Source of the DNA: Yponomeuta sedellus
Lineage: Eukaryota; Arthropoda; Insecta; Lepidoptera; Yponomeutidae
DNA: 64,000 bases
Direction: 5' to 3'
Assembly (NCBI GenBank): GCA_934045075.1
Contig: OW203734.1
Location: 4,522,269 to 4,586,268, forward strand
Every line of letters begins with the position of its first letter. Positions within the stretch are counted from its first letter, which is position 1. This document shows positions 42,245-52,695 of this stretch, in pieces. A model generated the notes under the pieces. It saw only the letters and a list, made by a program, of their open reading frames with translations, ran no database searches and had not been told where the DNA came from. The position numbers were made by a program, and so were the translations under genes.

Positions 42245-42715
42245 TTATGTAGCCTCGATTGTGTCCCACTGCTGGGCAAAGGCATCCCCTTTTGTTTTCC
42301 ACTCCTCCCTGTTCATGGCCAATTCCTACCAGCCCGGCAGAAAGGTTGTGAGGTCGTCCCGCCATCTCCGCCTGGGTCGGCCACGTCTGCGATATCCTTC
42401 GTGCGGAACCCAGTAAGTGACGATTTTTGCCCACCTCTCTAGGCCCATACGGCTTAGATGATCCGCCCAATTCCACTTCAGCTTAGCGGTTGCAGCTCCA
42501 ACATCGACAATTTTGGTTCTGGAGCGCAGCATTGTATTGCGAATACTGTCATTTCCTAGAATACCGCGCTCCATGGCCTGCTGGCAAATCTTAAATCTCG
42601 ACTTCTGATATTCGGTCAATGACCAGGTTTGTGTACCGTAAGTAAGGATAGGCAGGTTGCACACGTCGACGAGTTTTCGCTTCAGGGCAAGTGGTAACTT
42701 TCCCTTAATCAGTTC
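42245..42715 (-). pseudogene. RTE-type LINE, C-terminal pseudogene
   Basis: One minus-strand frame reads LPLALKRKLVDVCNLPILTY, GTQTWSLT, CQQAMERGILG, IRNTMLRSRTKI, then the arginine-rich GYRRRGRPRRRWRDDL and, after an in-frame TAG at 42326-42328, WDTIEAT with a natural stop at 42245-42247. The Tyr-Gly-x-x-Thr-Trp and GRPRxRW features are typical of the RTE/BovB C-terminus. A run of A follows the stop on the minus strand. The element is 5'-truncated near 42715 and has lost its reverse transcriptase. Confidence 0.85.
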
Positions 42716-42989
42716 TTTTTTTTTCAGTTTTTCAGTTAATCAGTTCAATTTTTAAAATTACTAGCATTCAATTATTATCAGCTAGTCTTAATGTAATAAG
42801 ACTAGCCGACCCCGCAAACGTTGTTTTACCATATTAATTAGCCGACGACCTATTATTTCCAACTATTACTAATACCTCAGATCAACCAAATTATACTCAA
42901 TATATTTCATACAAATTGGTGAAGCAGTTTCGAAAGAGTTCGATAACAAACTGTGACACGAGATTTTTACATTAGATTAAGATTTATTA
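42716..42989. other. No gene seen
   Basis: AT-rich spacer. Confidence 0.6.
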
Positions 42990-43215
42990 GACGCCCTCTG
43001 TGGCGTAGCGGTAGCGCATCTGCCTACCATGCAAGAGGTTCCGGGTTCGAATCCCGGCTGGGGACAAAAAAAATCCCAGGTCTTGGATGTTTACGTGTTT
43101 GTGACGTCGTTGTTTCTGTTTCCCACGACACAGGGTATCCTAGTGTGGGGCCAGAAGCAATGTATGTGCTTGTATGTAAATGAAATGTAATGTAATGTTA
43201 TGTAATGTAATGTTA
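42990..43215 (+). repeat. SD tRNA-derived SINE, complete
   Basis: tRNA head CCTCTGTGGCGTAGCGGTAG with T arm CGGGTTCGAATCCCG, then CCAGGTCTTGGATG, CAGAAGCAATGTATGTGC, and a TGTAATGTAATG tail. The best SD copy here. Confidence 0.88.
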
Positions 43216-43289
43216 TTTACTTTTCTCATAGACCACAGAAAGAGGGAAAAAGGGTTAACATGATCACCAACCAACCATCCTGACTGATT

Positions 43290-43575
43290 TCATCATTATC
43301 AACCCATTATGTCCCCACCGAGCGGCACGGGTCTCTTTCCTGAGGAAGCTATAGGCTATCCTCCACCACGGAAGCCAAGTCCGGATTGGTGGAGGCTTGC
43401 AAGACTAGTGGCTGGTCTTACTGGCAGATGTTTTCAAGCCGCTCTAAGGCCTCTGACTTGGCTCAACGACTGCCATCTATCGACGGCAGCCAGCACCAAC
43501 TGCTTAACGTGCCTTGCGAAGCACGGAAACGCTCAGAAAAAAGCCTTAGTCATAGACGGTCACTGAACGCGCCCC
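43290..43575 (-). repeat. S5 SINE, subfamily 2
   Basis: From TATCAACCCATTATGTCCCC to AGACGGTCACTGAAC. It has the subfamily marks GCAAGACTAGTGGCTGGTCT and CATCTATCGACGGCAGC shared with 63105-63362. Confidence 0.85.
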
Positions 43576-43753
43576 GTGTTGCTTCAACGTGATAGTTTAA
43601 GATCACTCAGGTAGCCGGGGTTACGAGCGTACAATAAAGAATATTCGTATATCATCTTTGATCTCCAAGGTCTCTGGTTAAGACCCTGACTCCTAAACTA
43701 AAAGAACGCCCACGAAGACACCGCCACCTACTGACCGCTACGAAGATATATAA

Positions 43754-43906
43754 ATACATACATACATACATACATACATACATACATACATACATACATA
43801 CATACATACATACATACATACATACATACATACATACATACATACATACATACATACATACATACATACATACATACATACATACATACATACATACATA
43901 CATACA

Positions 43907-43936
<30 letters not shown>
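43754..43936. repeat. (CATA)n microsatellite, left part
   Basis: About 45 perfect units, broken off by the gypsy LTR at 43937. Long open frames across it are meaningless. Confidence 0.97.
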
Positions 43937-43937
<1 letters not shown>

Positions 43938-44230
43938 GTGGCAACATTGTAATTATCGTTCACTCACGGGCACGATGGATTTCCATCGATTGACCGCTCA
44001 CTCATTCAATTCAATCATTCACTCGGTAACTCGGTCAATCGTTCTTCTCTCCGCTACGTCTGTGACAGCAGGACGTGCTCGTGGGATTTTTGGTTATAAA
44101 GAGACGCTATAACCTCAGGTGAATAGGAAACTATTTCTGATTGTCATTGTATTTGCTGTTGTGTGCTGGTGTGAAATAAAAGCCTTAATTTTGTAAAGAG
44201 ACTGACGTTATTGACGCCGCCATCCTCTAA
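43937..44230 (+). repeat. 5' LTR of the gypsy element
   Basis: Starts TGTGGCAACATTG, ends CCATCCTCTAA. It contains a TATA box (TATAAAG, 44095-44101) and AATAAA at 44175-44180, placing transcription start and polyadenylation in the usual U3-R-U5 order. It lacks the common CA end. Confidence 0.93.
44095..44101 (+). promoter_or_regulatory. TATA box of the 5' LTR
   Basis: TATAAAG preceded by GGT, 80 bp before the AATAAA; the probable core promoter for the genomic RNA. Confidence 0.7.
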
Positions 44231-44232
44231 AG

Positions 44233-44250
44233 TGGTGACCCCTGACAGAA
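44233..44250 (+). other. Putative primer binding site
   Basis: TGGTGACCCCTGAC begins two bases after the LTR. The TGG start fits a tRNA CCA end. I could not name the primer tRNA from memory. Confidence 0.6.
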
Positions 44251-45181
44251 CACTGTCACGCGAGGTTTTTGTTACGCCGCCGCTCCGTCGCACCGCGTTC
44301 ATACGATGACGCTCATCAGAAAATGGGGCTAATCGGCCCTGCCCCGCTGCTGCTCCGCTGCCACGCCGCGCCGCCCACGGCAGCCGCCGCCACGCGCCAC
44401 CGCGCTGCCACACGGCGCCCGCGCCACCGCGCTGCCACACGGCGCCCGCTCCGCCGCGCTGCCACGCGGCACCCGCGCTGCCACGCGGCGCCCGCTCCAC
44501 CGCGCTGCCACGCAGCCGCCGCCCCGCGCCACCGCGCTGCCACGCGGCGCCCGCGCTGCCACGCGGCGCCTGCTCCACCGCGCTGCCACGCGGCCGCCGC
44601 CTCGCGCCACCGCGCTGCCACGCGCCTGCCGCGCCCGACCTTTCGTGCTGCCCGCCCTGCTAAGCCCACGCTGAGTGCCTGCCGCGCCGACGCGGCGCGC
44701 GCCCTCTGAGCCACGCCGCTTGTGCCCGCCGCGCCCGCCGCATCGGCGACGCTCGCACCGCTTGCGCTGCTCGTGCCTGCGCCGACGTTGCGCGCGCCCT
44801 TGTGCCACGCTGCTTAAGACCGCGTCCGCCGCACCGGCGCCGCCGCACGTGCCGCTCGTGCCAGCACTTGCCGCGCCGGCGCCGTTTGTGCCGCGCCGGC
44901 AGCACTGGCATCACCTGCACCTACACCTCACGCCGCGCCGCGCTGAGTGGCGCCGTCGACGACTGATCCTCCGCCTACGCGCACCCGGCACCCGTTGCTG
45001 CGACGTGCGACGCGTCCTGCCTGCCATCCGGCCACGCGCGCCCGGATCGATGGCCGGCTGCCACGGGACATCGTGAACCTCGTTTACAACGGACGCGGGG
45101 TAACCCTCACTGTATTTCGCTAACTTTATACTTAGATTATCCTATTTTTAGGTTATTTAGTTAGTGTATTTACCAATCAAA
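44251..45181 (+). other. GC-rich repetitive leader of the gypsy element
   Basis: About 930 nt between the primer binding site and gag. 44385-44640 consists of imperfect repeats of CGCTGCCACGCGGCGCCCGC and variants. Overlapping ORFs of 130-160 aa on both strands are low-complexity products of this composition. The last 100 nt are AT-rich and lead to gag. Its role, such as packaging or translation control, is unknown. Confidence 0.8.
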
Positions 45182-45991
45182 ATGTTGCCAGTAACGAAAT
45201 CACTTGACAGTAGTGTGCAGGACGGTCGGGATAGGTATGAGGGACCGCAGGTTGCCAAGGTGGCATGTAAGCTACCACCATTTTGGTCAGGAAAGCCAAC
45301 CTCGTGGTTTAGTCAGGCAGAGGCATGTTTCGCCTTAGCTGGTATCACAGCGGAGGACACTAAATATAACCACATTGTGGCCAGCCTCACCGAGTCCGTG
45401 ATAGACGTGGTAGAAGAGGTAGTGAACAACCCACCGGCCGAGAACAAGTACACTCATTTAAAGTCAGAGCTAATAAGTAGGCTCTCATTATCTAAGGAAA
45501 AAAGATTAGCACAATTGTTAGGGGATGAGGAATTGGGTGACCGGAGGCCTACCCAGTTTCTCAGACACCTTCGGACCTTGGCAGGGACTAGCATAGGGGA
45601 CGACTCCATTGTACGCCAGCTGTGGCTCCGCCGCCTGCCGGAGCATATCCAGGCCATACTGGCTGCTCAGGCAGACCTACCATTAGATAAGGTGGCCGAG
45701 CTTGCAGACCGAATCGCGGAGGTTTCGCCCTCTACCAGAGTCATCTGCGCGACCACTGCTCCGGACCCTCTTCAGGACCTTGCCCGCCAGGTAAGTGAGC
45801 TGACTCGCCAGGTGGCAGCACTGCAGAGAAGCAGGTCGCGCAACCGATCTCCATCAGCGACTCCAAACCGATCCAGAGGGGCTACACCAACGCGAAATGG
45901 ATGGTGTTGGTACCACAAACGTTTTAGAACAAAGGCCACAAAGTGCACTGGTAATTGCAGTTTCACGGAAAACACCCGGAGCAGTCAGTAG
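45182..45991 (+). CDS. gag: Gypsy gag polyprotein, 269 aa
   Basis: Structural protein that would form the cytoplasmic particle around the element's RNA. I chose the ATG at 45182 because it follows CAATCAAA and the frame upstream offers only a GTG. The N-terminal half carries [17 protein letters not shown] and a helical region like that of other insect gypsy gags. The middle is KRLAQLL and LRTLAG; then comes an Arg/Ser-rich stretch, and near the C-terminus a Cys/His cluster (CWYHKRF...KCTGNC) resembling a zinc knuckle with unusual spacing. It overlaps pol by about 37 nt. Undamaged. Confidence 0.9.
   Translation: MLPVTKSLDSSVQDGRDRYEGPQVAKVACKLPPFWSGKPTSWFSQAEACFALAGITAEDTKYNHIVASLTESVIDVVEEVVNNPPAENKYTHLKSELISRLSLSKEKRLAQLLGDEELGDRRPTQFLRHLRTLAGTSIGDDSIVRQLWLRRLPEHIQAILAAQADLPLDKVAELADRIAEVSPSTRVICATTAPDPLQDLARQVSELTRQVAALQRSRSRNRSPSATPNRSRGATPTRNGWCWYHKRFRTKATKCTGNCSFTENTRSSQ
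45955..45991 (+). promoter_or_regulatory. gag-pol overlap, presumed -1 frameshift site
   Basis: The pol frame opens after a TAA at 45952-45954 and gag ends with TAG at 45989-45991, so ribosomes must change frame within this window. The best slippery candidate is G-GAA-AAC at 45967-45973 in the gag frame. It is not a perfect X-XXY-YYZ heptamer. No stem-loop was modelled. Confidence 0.6.
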
Positions 45992-48900
45992 TGGCGGCTA
46001 CTGACTGTCTTCCTGCTGGCCGCCGCATCTTCGTTACCGAACAACGCACTAAACGTCGGTACCTCATTGATACTGGATCGGACCTCTGCTGCGCACCTCG
46101 CAGCTGGTTCCCAGGTCGCAAGCAGTCGCAGGACTATGGCCTAACAGCTGCGAATGGCAGCAGCATTAGAACATATGGTTTGGTTTCCCTACATCTCAAT
46201 TTAGGTCTTCGACGCGAGTTTGTGTGGCAGTTTGTCATAGCGGATGTTGACATTGCCATAATTGGCTCAGATTTCTTGGCTCATTACCATCTTCTGCCGG
46301 ACTGCCGTACCAAGAGGTTAGTGGACGCTTCTACTGGACTCTCCTCGCCTGCTACCAGCGCTACAACTGACCAGGCCAGTATTAAGTCCATAATCTCCGG
46401 AAACTCGAGTTTCACACAATTGCTAGCCGAGTTCCCCGATATAACTCGCCCGCACGGCCTCCCAAGAGTGATCAAACATGAGACTGTACACCACATTAAT
46501 ACTACTAGCGGCCCACCCGTCTCCTGCCGTCCCCGCCGCCTGGCTCCTCAGAAACTTACTGAGGCCAAGAAGGAGTTCGAGGACATGGTGAGCTCCGGGA
46601 CAGCGAGGCTCTACAAGAGTTCATGGTCCTCTCCATTGCATATGGCCCCTAAGAAGGAAGACGCCTGGCGTCCATGCGGCGATTACCGCGCCCTGAATGC
46701 CAGGACCATCCCTGACTGCTATCCGGTACGGCACATTAATGATTTTTCTCACAATTTAGCCGGAGCCACGATATTCAGCACGATAGATTTAGTTAAAGCC
46801 TATCATCAAATCCCTGTGAGCGACCCTGATATTCCCAAAACAGCTATCACAACCCCCTTTGGGCTTTTTGAATTTCCTTTTATGACATTTGGTCTGCGCA
46901 ATGCCGGCCAGACGTTCCAGAGATTTATTGATGAGGTTACTCGGGGACTGCAATTCTGTTTTCCTTATGTCGATGACATTTTAGTCTATTCAAAGGACAA
47001 AAGTCAACACATAGAGCATCTCCGAATTCTTTTTCAACGTTTGCAGGATTATGGGGTCGTAGTAAATCCAGCTAAGTGCATCTTAGGAGCTAGTGAGGTA
47101 TTATTCTTAGGTTTTCATATCACCGCAGAAGGTACTCGTCCTCCCCCAGACCGCATAAAAGCCCTTGTAGATTATGCCCCTCCCAAAACTGTTCAAGGCA
47201 TGCGTCGATTTCTGGGAATGATGAACTTTTACCGTCGTTTTATCCCTCACGCTGCTAAGAATCAAGCACCATTGATTAACGCACTCACGGAGCTCCAAGG
47301 GAAAGGTGCGAAGCCATTCATATGGACACCTGACCTCCTTCAGAGTTTTGCGGCCTGCAAGGAGAGCCTAGCTCAAGCTACCTTGCTGCAGCACCCCGTG
47401 CTTGACGCTCCGCTCGGTCTTTTCACTGACGCGTCGAGCATCCACATTGGTGCTTGTCTACAACAGTTGGTTAACGGTCAGTACGTCCCTCTAGCTTTCT
47501 TCAGCAAGAAGCTTACACCGAAGCAAATTGAGTGGCCGGCCTACTACCGGGAGCTGCTCGCCGTTTACGAGAGCGTGCAACATTTCCGGCATATACTGCA
47601 GGTCCAGCATGCCACGATTTTCACTGACCACAAACCGCTGCTGTACGCTTTCGTCCAGCGGCGAGAAAAGCTACCCCCTCCACAGCTTAACCAGCTATCC
47701 TTTATCAGCCAATTTACCACGGACATCAAGTATATAAAAGGTGAGGACAATGTGGTAGCTGATACGATGTCACGTATAGAAGCCATCGCGCTCGAGCAGG
47801 ACTACGAAGCCCTAGCAAAATCACAGGAGACTGACACCGAGCTCGCAACACTGACTGGTTCCTCTGGACTGAGCTTGACTAAGGTAAATATTCCAGGAAC
47901 CAATGTCTATGTCACTTGCGACGTATCCTCGGGAAAAGCTCGCCCGTACCTAACTCCCTGGTTTCGCCGTGCGGTGTTCGACAAGTTGCACAACCTGAGT
48001 CACCCCGGCGCAAGGGCAACAACCAAGCTGGTTACCGAGCGGTACGTATGGCCATCAGTTAGGAAGGACTGTAGAGAATGGGCCCGGTCTTGCCTAGCAT
48101 GTCAACGCAGCAAAGTGTCGAGACATATCTCAACGCCGATGGGCAGCTTTAACCAACCATCTGGGCGTTTCATGCAGGTTCATATAGACATTGTAGGTCC
48201 CCTACCAGTTAGCAACGAGTTCCGCTACCTCCTCACTGCCATAGACAGAGCGTCCAGATGGCCGGAAGCATGGCCCATGCGCTCCATCACAGCAGAGGAG
48301 GTTGCTGAAACATTCACCCGGGAATGGGTCTCTCGGTTCGGCGTCCCCGTGACACTAACTACAGACCAAGGTACGCAGTTTGAGTCGGATCTATTCCGCC
48401 GCCTCATGGTCCAGTTTGACACCAAACGGGTAAGAACCACTTCATATCATCCTTGTGCCAATGGCATGATAGAGCGCGTGCACCGACAACTTAAAGCGTC
48501 CCTTATGTGCCACGAAGGCGCATGGACCAAGGCCCTACCTTTGGTACTGCTGGGTATGCGTGCAGCCGTCAAGGAAGACCTGAAAGCCACTGCAGCTGAG
48601 ATGCTGTATGGCGAACCCATCCGCCTCCCTGGTGAGCTACTAGTTCAACAAACTAACCCAACCTCCGTCGACAACCCAGCTGATTTCGTCGTACAGCTAC
48701 GGCGGAAAATGGCTGCCATTCGTCCGGTACCTGCTGTACATCATACCACAAAAACGCCATTCGTTTTTAAGGAACTGGCCACGGCGACACACATCTTTTT
48801 ACGCGATGACACCATCCGCCGGTCCCTGCAACCTCCATACACAGGGCCCTACTCGGTTATAGGGCGTTCCAGAGATGGTAAAACCATTACTATCAGTCTA

Positions 48901-49194
48901 AAAGGTAAAACAACAGTAGTTAGCGTAGACCGTGTTAAGCCAGCGTTCCTGGAACGGACCCCGCAGTCAGGTCATGGGGACCAGCCTCCCCCGCAGCCGG
49001 TTTCTGCCAAGCAGTCACTCGTGCCACCAACCCAGGTGGGCTCGCCTTTCTTGCAGCCTACCATGGACCCATCCCCGGTCCAGGTAGCGCCGCCTCTACC
49101 TGTGGTCCATTCGCCTGTACCGACCCTACCTGCATTCATTAAACGCACCCGTTCAGGGAGACAGGTTAGGTTTAAAAACATAAAAGATTGGTAA
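45955..49194 (+). CDS. pol: Gypsy pol polyprotein (protease, RT, RNase H, integrase)
   Basis: 1079 codons without a break, counted from the first codon (TTG) of the open frame; expression is presumably by -1 frameshift from gag. Protease: DTGS at residues 39-42. Reverse transcriptase: motif A aspartate 278 and YVDD at 338-341, with [12 protein letters not shown] before it. RNase H: D492, E533, D558, D603. Integrase: His679/His683 and Cys713/Cys716 zinc motif, then D745, D804 and E840, giving D,D(35)E spacing. The C-terminal tail is proline-rich. All expected catalytic residues are present, so the protein could be active. It carries out reverse transcription in the particle and integration in the nucleus. 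Confidence 0.95.
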   Translation: MQFHGKHPEQSVVAATDCLPAGRRIFVTEQRTKRRYLIDTGSDLCCAPRSWFPGRKQSQDYGLTAANGSSIRTYGLVSLHLNLGLRREFVWQFVIADVDIAIIGSDFLAHYHLLPDCRTKRLVDASTGLSSPATSATTDQASIKSIISGNSSFTQLLAEFPDITRPHGLPRVIKHETVHHINTTSGPPVSCRPRRLAPQKLTEAKKEFEDMVSSGTARLYKSSWSSPLHMAPKKEDAWRPCGDYRALNARTIPDCYPVRHINDFSHNLAGATIFSTIDLVKAYHQIPVSDPDIPKTAITTPFGLFEFPFMTFGLRNAGQTFQRFIDEVTRGLQFCFPYVDDILVYSKDKSQHIEHLRILFQRLQDYGVVVNPAKCILGASEVLFLGFHITAEGTRPPPDRIKALVDYAPPKTVQGMRRFLGMMNFYRRFIPHAAKNQAPLINALTELQGKGAKPFIWTPDLLQSFAACKESLAQATLLQHPVLDAPLGLFTDASSIHIGACLQQLVNGQYVPLAFFSKKLTPKQIEWPAYYRELLAVYESVQHFRHILQVQHATIFTDHKPLLYAFVQRREKLPPPQLNQLSFISQFTTDIKYIKGEDNVVADTMSRIEAIALEQDYEALAKSQETDTELATLTGSSGLSLTKVNIPGTNVYVTCDVSSGKARPYLTPWFRRAVFDKLHNLSHPGARATTKLVTERYVWPSVRKDCREWARSCLACQRSKVSRHISTPMGSFNQPSGRFMQVHIDIVGPLPVSNEFRYLLTAIDRASRWPEAWPMRSITAEEVAETFTREWVSRFGVPVTLTTDQGTQFESDLFRRLMVQFDTKRVRTTSYHPCANGMIERVHRQLKASLMCHEGAWTKALPLVLLGMRAAVKEDLKATAAEMLYGEPIRLPGELLVQQTNPTSVDNPADFVVQLRRKMAAIRPVPAVHHTTKTPFVFKELATATHIFLRDDTIRRSLQPPYTGPYSVIGRSRDGKTITISLKGKTTVVSVDRVKPAFLERTPQSGHGDQPPPQPVSAKQSLVPPTQVGSPFLQPTMDPSPVQVAPPLPVVHSPVPTLPAFIKRTRSGRQVRFKNIKDW

Positions 49195-49664
49195 ATACAG
49201 TAATTAGGCATCTTGTATTCTTTTCATTTCACAAAGGTGTAACACATGTTGTGCAGGAGTATAGTTATGTAAATACTCAAAGGTAAATAAAACAAAGTTT
49301 GTATAATTTTGGAACAATATTTAATAATTTTGTTTTTGTATCCACAAGAGGTCTTTAATAATAGGCTTGCATATATTAAGTTAGGATATGTTATAGTAAG
49401 TTAAACATGTCATGTTGTTTAACTCCCTACTGTGTCTAAGCAAGGCTGTATGCCTGATTTTGCTGTGTTTAAGGTAATATTAAGCTCGCTACATTATAGT
49501 CATACATACCTTTTATGCCATTCTAAATAATATGTATTGCTATGTTTTCTGTAATATTAAGTTTGCCATATACAGCCAGTATACTTACCACATAAGTCTA
49601 GGTAAACATTTGCAATGTAACCTTTATAGTATATCCCACTTACCATTCTCCGTAGGGGGGTGGT
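49195..49664 (+). other. 3' untranslated region of the gypsy element
   Basis: 470 bp of AT-rich sequence with no env-like ORF. It ends CCGTAGGGGGGTGGT, the probable polypurine tract that primes plus-strand synthesis, directly before the 3' LTR. Confidence 0.8.
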
Positions 49665-49958
49665 TGTGGCAACATTGTAATTATCGTTCACTCACGGGCA
49701 CGATGGATTTCCATCGATTGACCGCTCACTCATTCAATTCAATCATTCACTCGGTAACTCGGTCAATCGTTCTTCTCTCCGCTACGTCTGTGACAGCAGG
49801 ACGTGCTCGTGGGATTTTTGGTTATAAAGAGACGCTATAACCTCAGGTGAATAGGAAACTATTTCTGATTGTCATTGTATTTGCTGTTGTGTGCTGGTGT
49901 GAAATAAAAGCCTTAATTTTGTAAAGAGACTGACGTTATTGACGCCGCCATCCTCTAA
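49665..49958 (+). repeat. 3' LTR of the gypsy element
   Basis: Same 294-bp length as the 5' LTR and, reading by eye, no difference. It is followed at once by the CATA microsatellite. Confidence 0.93.
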
Positions 49959-50236
49959 ACATACATACATACATACATACATACATACATACATACATAC
50001 ATACATACATACATACATACATACATACATACATACATACATACATACATACATACATACATACATACATACATACATACATACATACATACATACATAC
50101 ATACATACATACATACATACATACATACATACATACATACATACATACATACATACATACATACATACATACATACATACATACATACATACCTACATAC
50201 ATACATACATACATTCATACATACATACATACATAC
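49959..50236. repeat. (CATA)n microsatellite, right part
   Basis: About 69 units with two visible variants near 50192 (ACCTAC) and 50214 (ATTCAT). It continues the repeat at 43754-43936, split by the gypsy insertion. Confidence 0.97.
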
Positions 50237-50263
50237 GAAAAAAAAATTATGTATAAGACATTG

Positions 50264-50323
50264 GCCACTAATTGGTTTGAAAACGTCGAAATAATCGACG
50301 TTTTCAAACCAATTACAAGTGGC
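50264..50323. repeat. Strong hairpin
   Basis: ATTGGTTTGAAAACGTCGA and TCGACGTTTTCAAACCAAT are exact reverse complements around AATAA. The pairing resumes outside (GCCACT with AGTGGC) after a small bulge, giving about 25 paired bases. Confidence 0.9.
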
Positions 50324-50334
50324 TCGAGACCTCC

Positions 50335-50760
50335 AGCGGCAAGCTGGCGGCGAGCGTGCCCGCGGCGAGCGTACCCGCCCCTGCGCCGGGCCCGGCCTTC
50401 TCGCCACACGAGGAGTGGTTCGACGTTGACGGGCCACAGCGGGACCACGCAGTTCACCAGCCCGAGCCTGCATACCACCCGACACCGGACAAAGCTAGTG
50501 GGCCGCACCCATCGAACTCCAGACCCTTTCGAAAGAGGCGCCCTCCGTGTCGATATGGTTTCGATGATTAGCGTTTCCTTATTCGTAAAGTATTCGTAAT
50601 TAATTTTAGATTTAGTTGCATGTTAGATTTAGTTAGTGATACCGCTTGTCTCAAATAGAGATGGGAGAGTGTGATGTATCTACCTACCTAATTGATTGTC
50701 TATGTCTGAAGGTACTTCAATAAACCAGTTGTCATCCGCCACTTGTCGTGTTACTTAGCC
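50335..50760 (+). mobile_element. 3' remnant of another LTR retrotransposon
   Basis: A GC-rich coding tail, proline-rich and ending RPPCRYGFDD with a stop near 50571, as at the C-terminus of gypsy-type pol proteins. Then AATAGAGATGGGAGAG, a likely polypurine tract, and TGTGATGTATC opening an LTR at about 50671, with AATAAACC near 50720. The LTR is cut off near 50760. No second LTR was found. Confidence 0.6.
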
Positions 50761-50774
50761 GCTCCCCGTAAACA

Positions 50775-51045
50775 AAAACAAGGGACTTCCTGGACTCCAC
50801 ACCGGTCAGAGTCTTGGGACACCCTCCTTACAGTCCTGATTTGGCTCCGTGTGGTTTCTTTGTATTCCCTAAAATTAAAAATCAGCTCAAAAGGATACAG
50901 TTTTCATAGCCGGAAGACGTGCTAGCAGCGTTTGAGAAGGCCGTGCAAGAGGTGTCTGCGGAGGACTGGAAAAATGTTTTGAAAATTGGTTCAGACGCAT
51001 GAAACTTTGTATAGATGCTGGTGGAGAGTTCTTTGAAAAGATTTA
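50775..51045 (+). pseudogene. mariner-type transposase remnant
   Basis: One frame reads TRDFLDST, then HPPYSPDLAPCGFFVFPK, which contains the last catalytic aspartate of mariner transposases (D in YSPDLAP). A TAG follows near 50908; the frame continues with PEDVLAAFEKAVQEV, and after a 1-bp frame change near 50970 reads FENWFRRM and GGEFFEKI with a stop. Only the C-terminal third is present, and it is broken. No terminal inverted repeat was found. Confidence 0.8.
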
Positions 51046-51105
51046 ATTTTTTTTTTCTTAAAAGTTAGTTTTTTAGTTTCTCAAAACTTTCTGAGTGTTC
51101 CACAT

Positions 51106-51114
51106 ATACACACA

Positions 51115-51161
<47 letters not shown>
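51106..51161. repeat. (AC)n microsatellite
   Basis: CA/AC dinucleotides with two interruptions. Confidence 0.95.
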
Positions 51162-51162
<1 letters not shown>

Positions 51163-51855
51163 TATAAGAGCCAAACGCATCATCCTCTTTTTGAGCTCCA
51201 CCGCAGTCGGGCAAATACCTCTCAACCCTGAACGAAGCCTGGACCCGTAATCTCAGCCACGTGCCATAAGCGTTACAATAATTTGACGCTACGCATAAAT
51301 TCACAATTCACACCCGAGAATTCGGAGCGTCTTCCAAGGGAATGTGATTTCGGCATTATGTTTAGTAAGCAGTCACATTTTTCCTCGCAAGTCAAAGGGC
51401 GCAAAATTATGTGCAAATGGGATTTTATTTAAGCTTGCTGGGGCTAACTTAAGGCTGGTACAGAGTGGCATTTTTGTTTCTATTACAAAAAAGCGAAGAC
51501 TGAAGAAAACTTACACGCCTGTATCCCGGGGGGGTAGGCAAAAACTAGACTTTGCCTCGGTTCTAACCACGTCTATTTCTTCATGAACATTACATTTATT
51601 GGTCACTGTGTGCAAGCAAGTCTTTTTGGAGTACTTTTATCTTGCCCTTTACTAATATATTTCCTATTTGGTCAAAGGATAAGAAGTACTTTTATATAAC
51701 AATTAACTAATTGAAGCCATGACCGTGCGCCTATTCACATTTGTTGCATTGTGCTATTTTCGGGTAACCTGAAATAAATAATTATTCATTAAAAATCACT
51801 AACATCAGTCTAAAAAATATAATTAACTAATTCTTGGCATTTAAAATTATTGACA
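51162..51855. other. No gene; weak dispersed repeat at left
   Basis: GAGCCAAACGCATCATCCTC near 51170 is loosely shared with 6740-6780. The rest is unremarkable. Confidence 0.5.
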
Positions 51856-51859
51856 GCAA

Positions 51860-52082
51860 TCATGGAACTAAGCCGTTGGTGCCGGCTGTCATGGCAGTCG
51901 TTAAGCCATGTCAGAGGCCTTATGGGCGGCTTGATAACTTCTGACAGTAAGGCCCGCCACTGTCTTACAATCCTCCACCAACCCGGACTTGGCCGCCGTG
52001 GTAGAGTATGGCCTAACCTTCCTGCGATGCAGGAAGAGACCCGTGCAACAGCAGTGGGGACATACATGGGTTGATAACGATG
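51860..52082 (+). repeat. S5 SINE, 3' two thirds
   Basis: CTAAGCCGTTGGTGCCGGCT through GCAGTGGGGACATACATGGG, ending TTGATAACGATGG. Confidence 0.88.
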
Positions 52083-52094
52083 GAATTAAGAGGA

Positions 52095-52225
52095 CATCTG
52101 ATGACGAACTACCGGCAGATGCTGGATGCGGCAAGCTGAAGGCAGGGCGCTATAGCGCTCATTAGGGGGAGACTATGTTCAGCAGTGGACTAATATAACC
52201 TGAAGAAGAAGAAGAAGAAGATATT
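52095..52225 (+). repeat. LINE 3'-end fragment with (GAA)n tail
   Basis: GGATGCGGCAAGCTGAAGGC then GTTCAGCAGTGGACTAATAT and a GAAGAAGAAGAAG end. Sister of 24445 and 39900. Confidence 0.75.
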
Positions 52226-52284
52226 TTAGTCAATACTTGTTTCAAATTAAATCAAAGCATTTTTCTTAAAATTACTTATTGAAT

Positions 52285-52695
52285 GTTACAAGTGAAACGC
52301 TCGTGGCCTAGGCGAACCGAGTAATTGGAATCAATCACTTGGGTTAAGCAATAACAGGCGCGGTCAGGTACGGGATGGGTGACCGTCCCGTGACTACCGC
52401 TAGTGGCATTTTTCCGAGCGCTTCCGTTTTTCGCAAGGTACGTTAAGCCGTTGGTGCCGGCTGACATATAATGGCAGTCGTTATCAGAGGCCTTATGGGC
52501 GGCTTGATAACTTTTGACAATAAGGCCCGCCACTGTCTTACAATACTGTCTTACTTACTCCACCACGGGGGCCAAGTCCAGGTTGGTGGAGGCAACCCGG
52601 ACTTGGCCCCCGTGGTGGAGTAAGTCCTAACCTTCCTGCGATGCAGGTAGAGGCCCGTGCCCCAGCAGTGAGGACATACAAGGGTTGATAACAAT
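52285..52695 (+). repeat. S5 SINE, full length with internal hairpin
   Basis: Head (GGTTAAGCAATAACAGGCGC, GGGATGGGTGACCGTCCCGT), body and 3' end. At 52553-52627 the segment CTTACTCCACCACGGGGGCC is present first in reverse, then forward, forming a stem of about 37 bp. Confidence 0.88.

Larger units (their letters stand above)
43937..49958 (+). mobile_element. Intact-looking Ty3/gypsy LTR retrotransposon, 6.0 kb
   Basis: Two 294-bp LTRs that look identical base for base, a gag ORF and a 1079-codon pol ORF in the -1 frame, with domain order protease, reverse transcriptase, RNase H, integrase (the Ty3/gypsy order). No env ORF follows. It sits in a CATA microsatellite; ACATA at 43932-43936 and 49959-49963 fits a 5-bp target duplication but cannot be proved in such a target. 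Identical LTRs and open ORFs imply recent insertion. Confidence 0.95.

Noticed and set aside
43652..43963. ORFs of about 70-100 aa (MYVC repeats) over the left CATA tract, and similar ones up to 176 aa at 49872-50485
   Set aside because: They are translations of a tetranucleotide microsatellite, open in several frames on both strands. Not genes.
44144..45076. Several 130-160-aa ORFs in the gypsy leader on both strands
   Set aside because: Low-complexity Ala/Arg/Pro products of a GC-rich repeat with no stops; no domain and open on both strands.
49195..49664. An env gene after pol in the gypsy element
   Set aside because: Only 470 bp of AT-rich sequence with short ORFs lies before the 3' LTR; no signal peptide or membrane segment of sufficient length.
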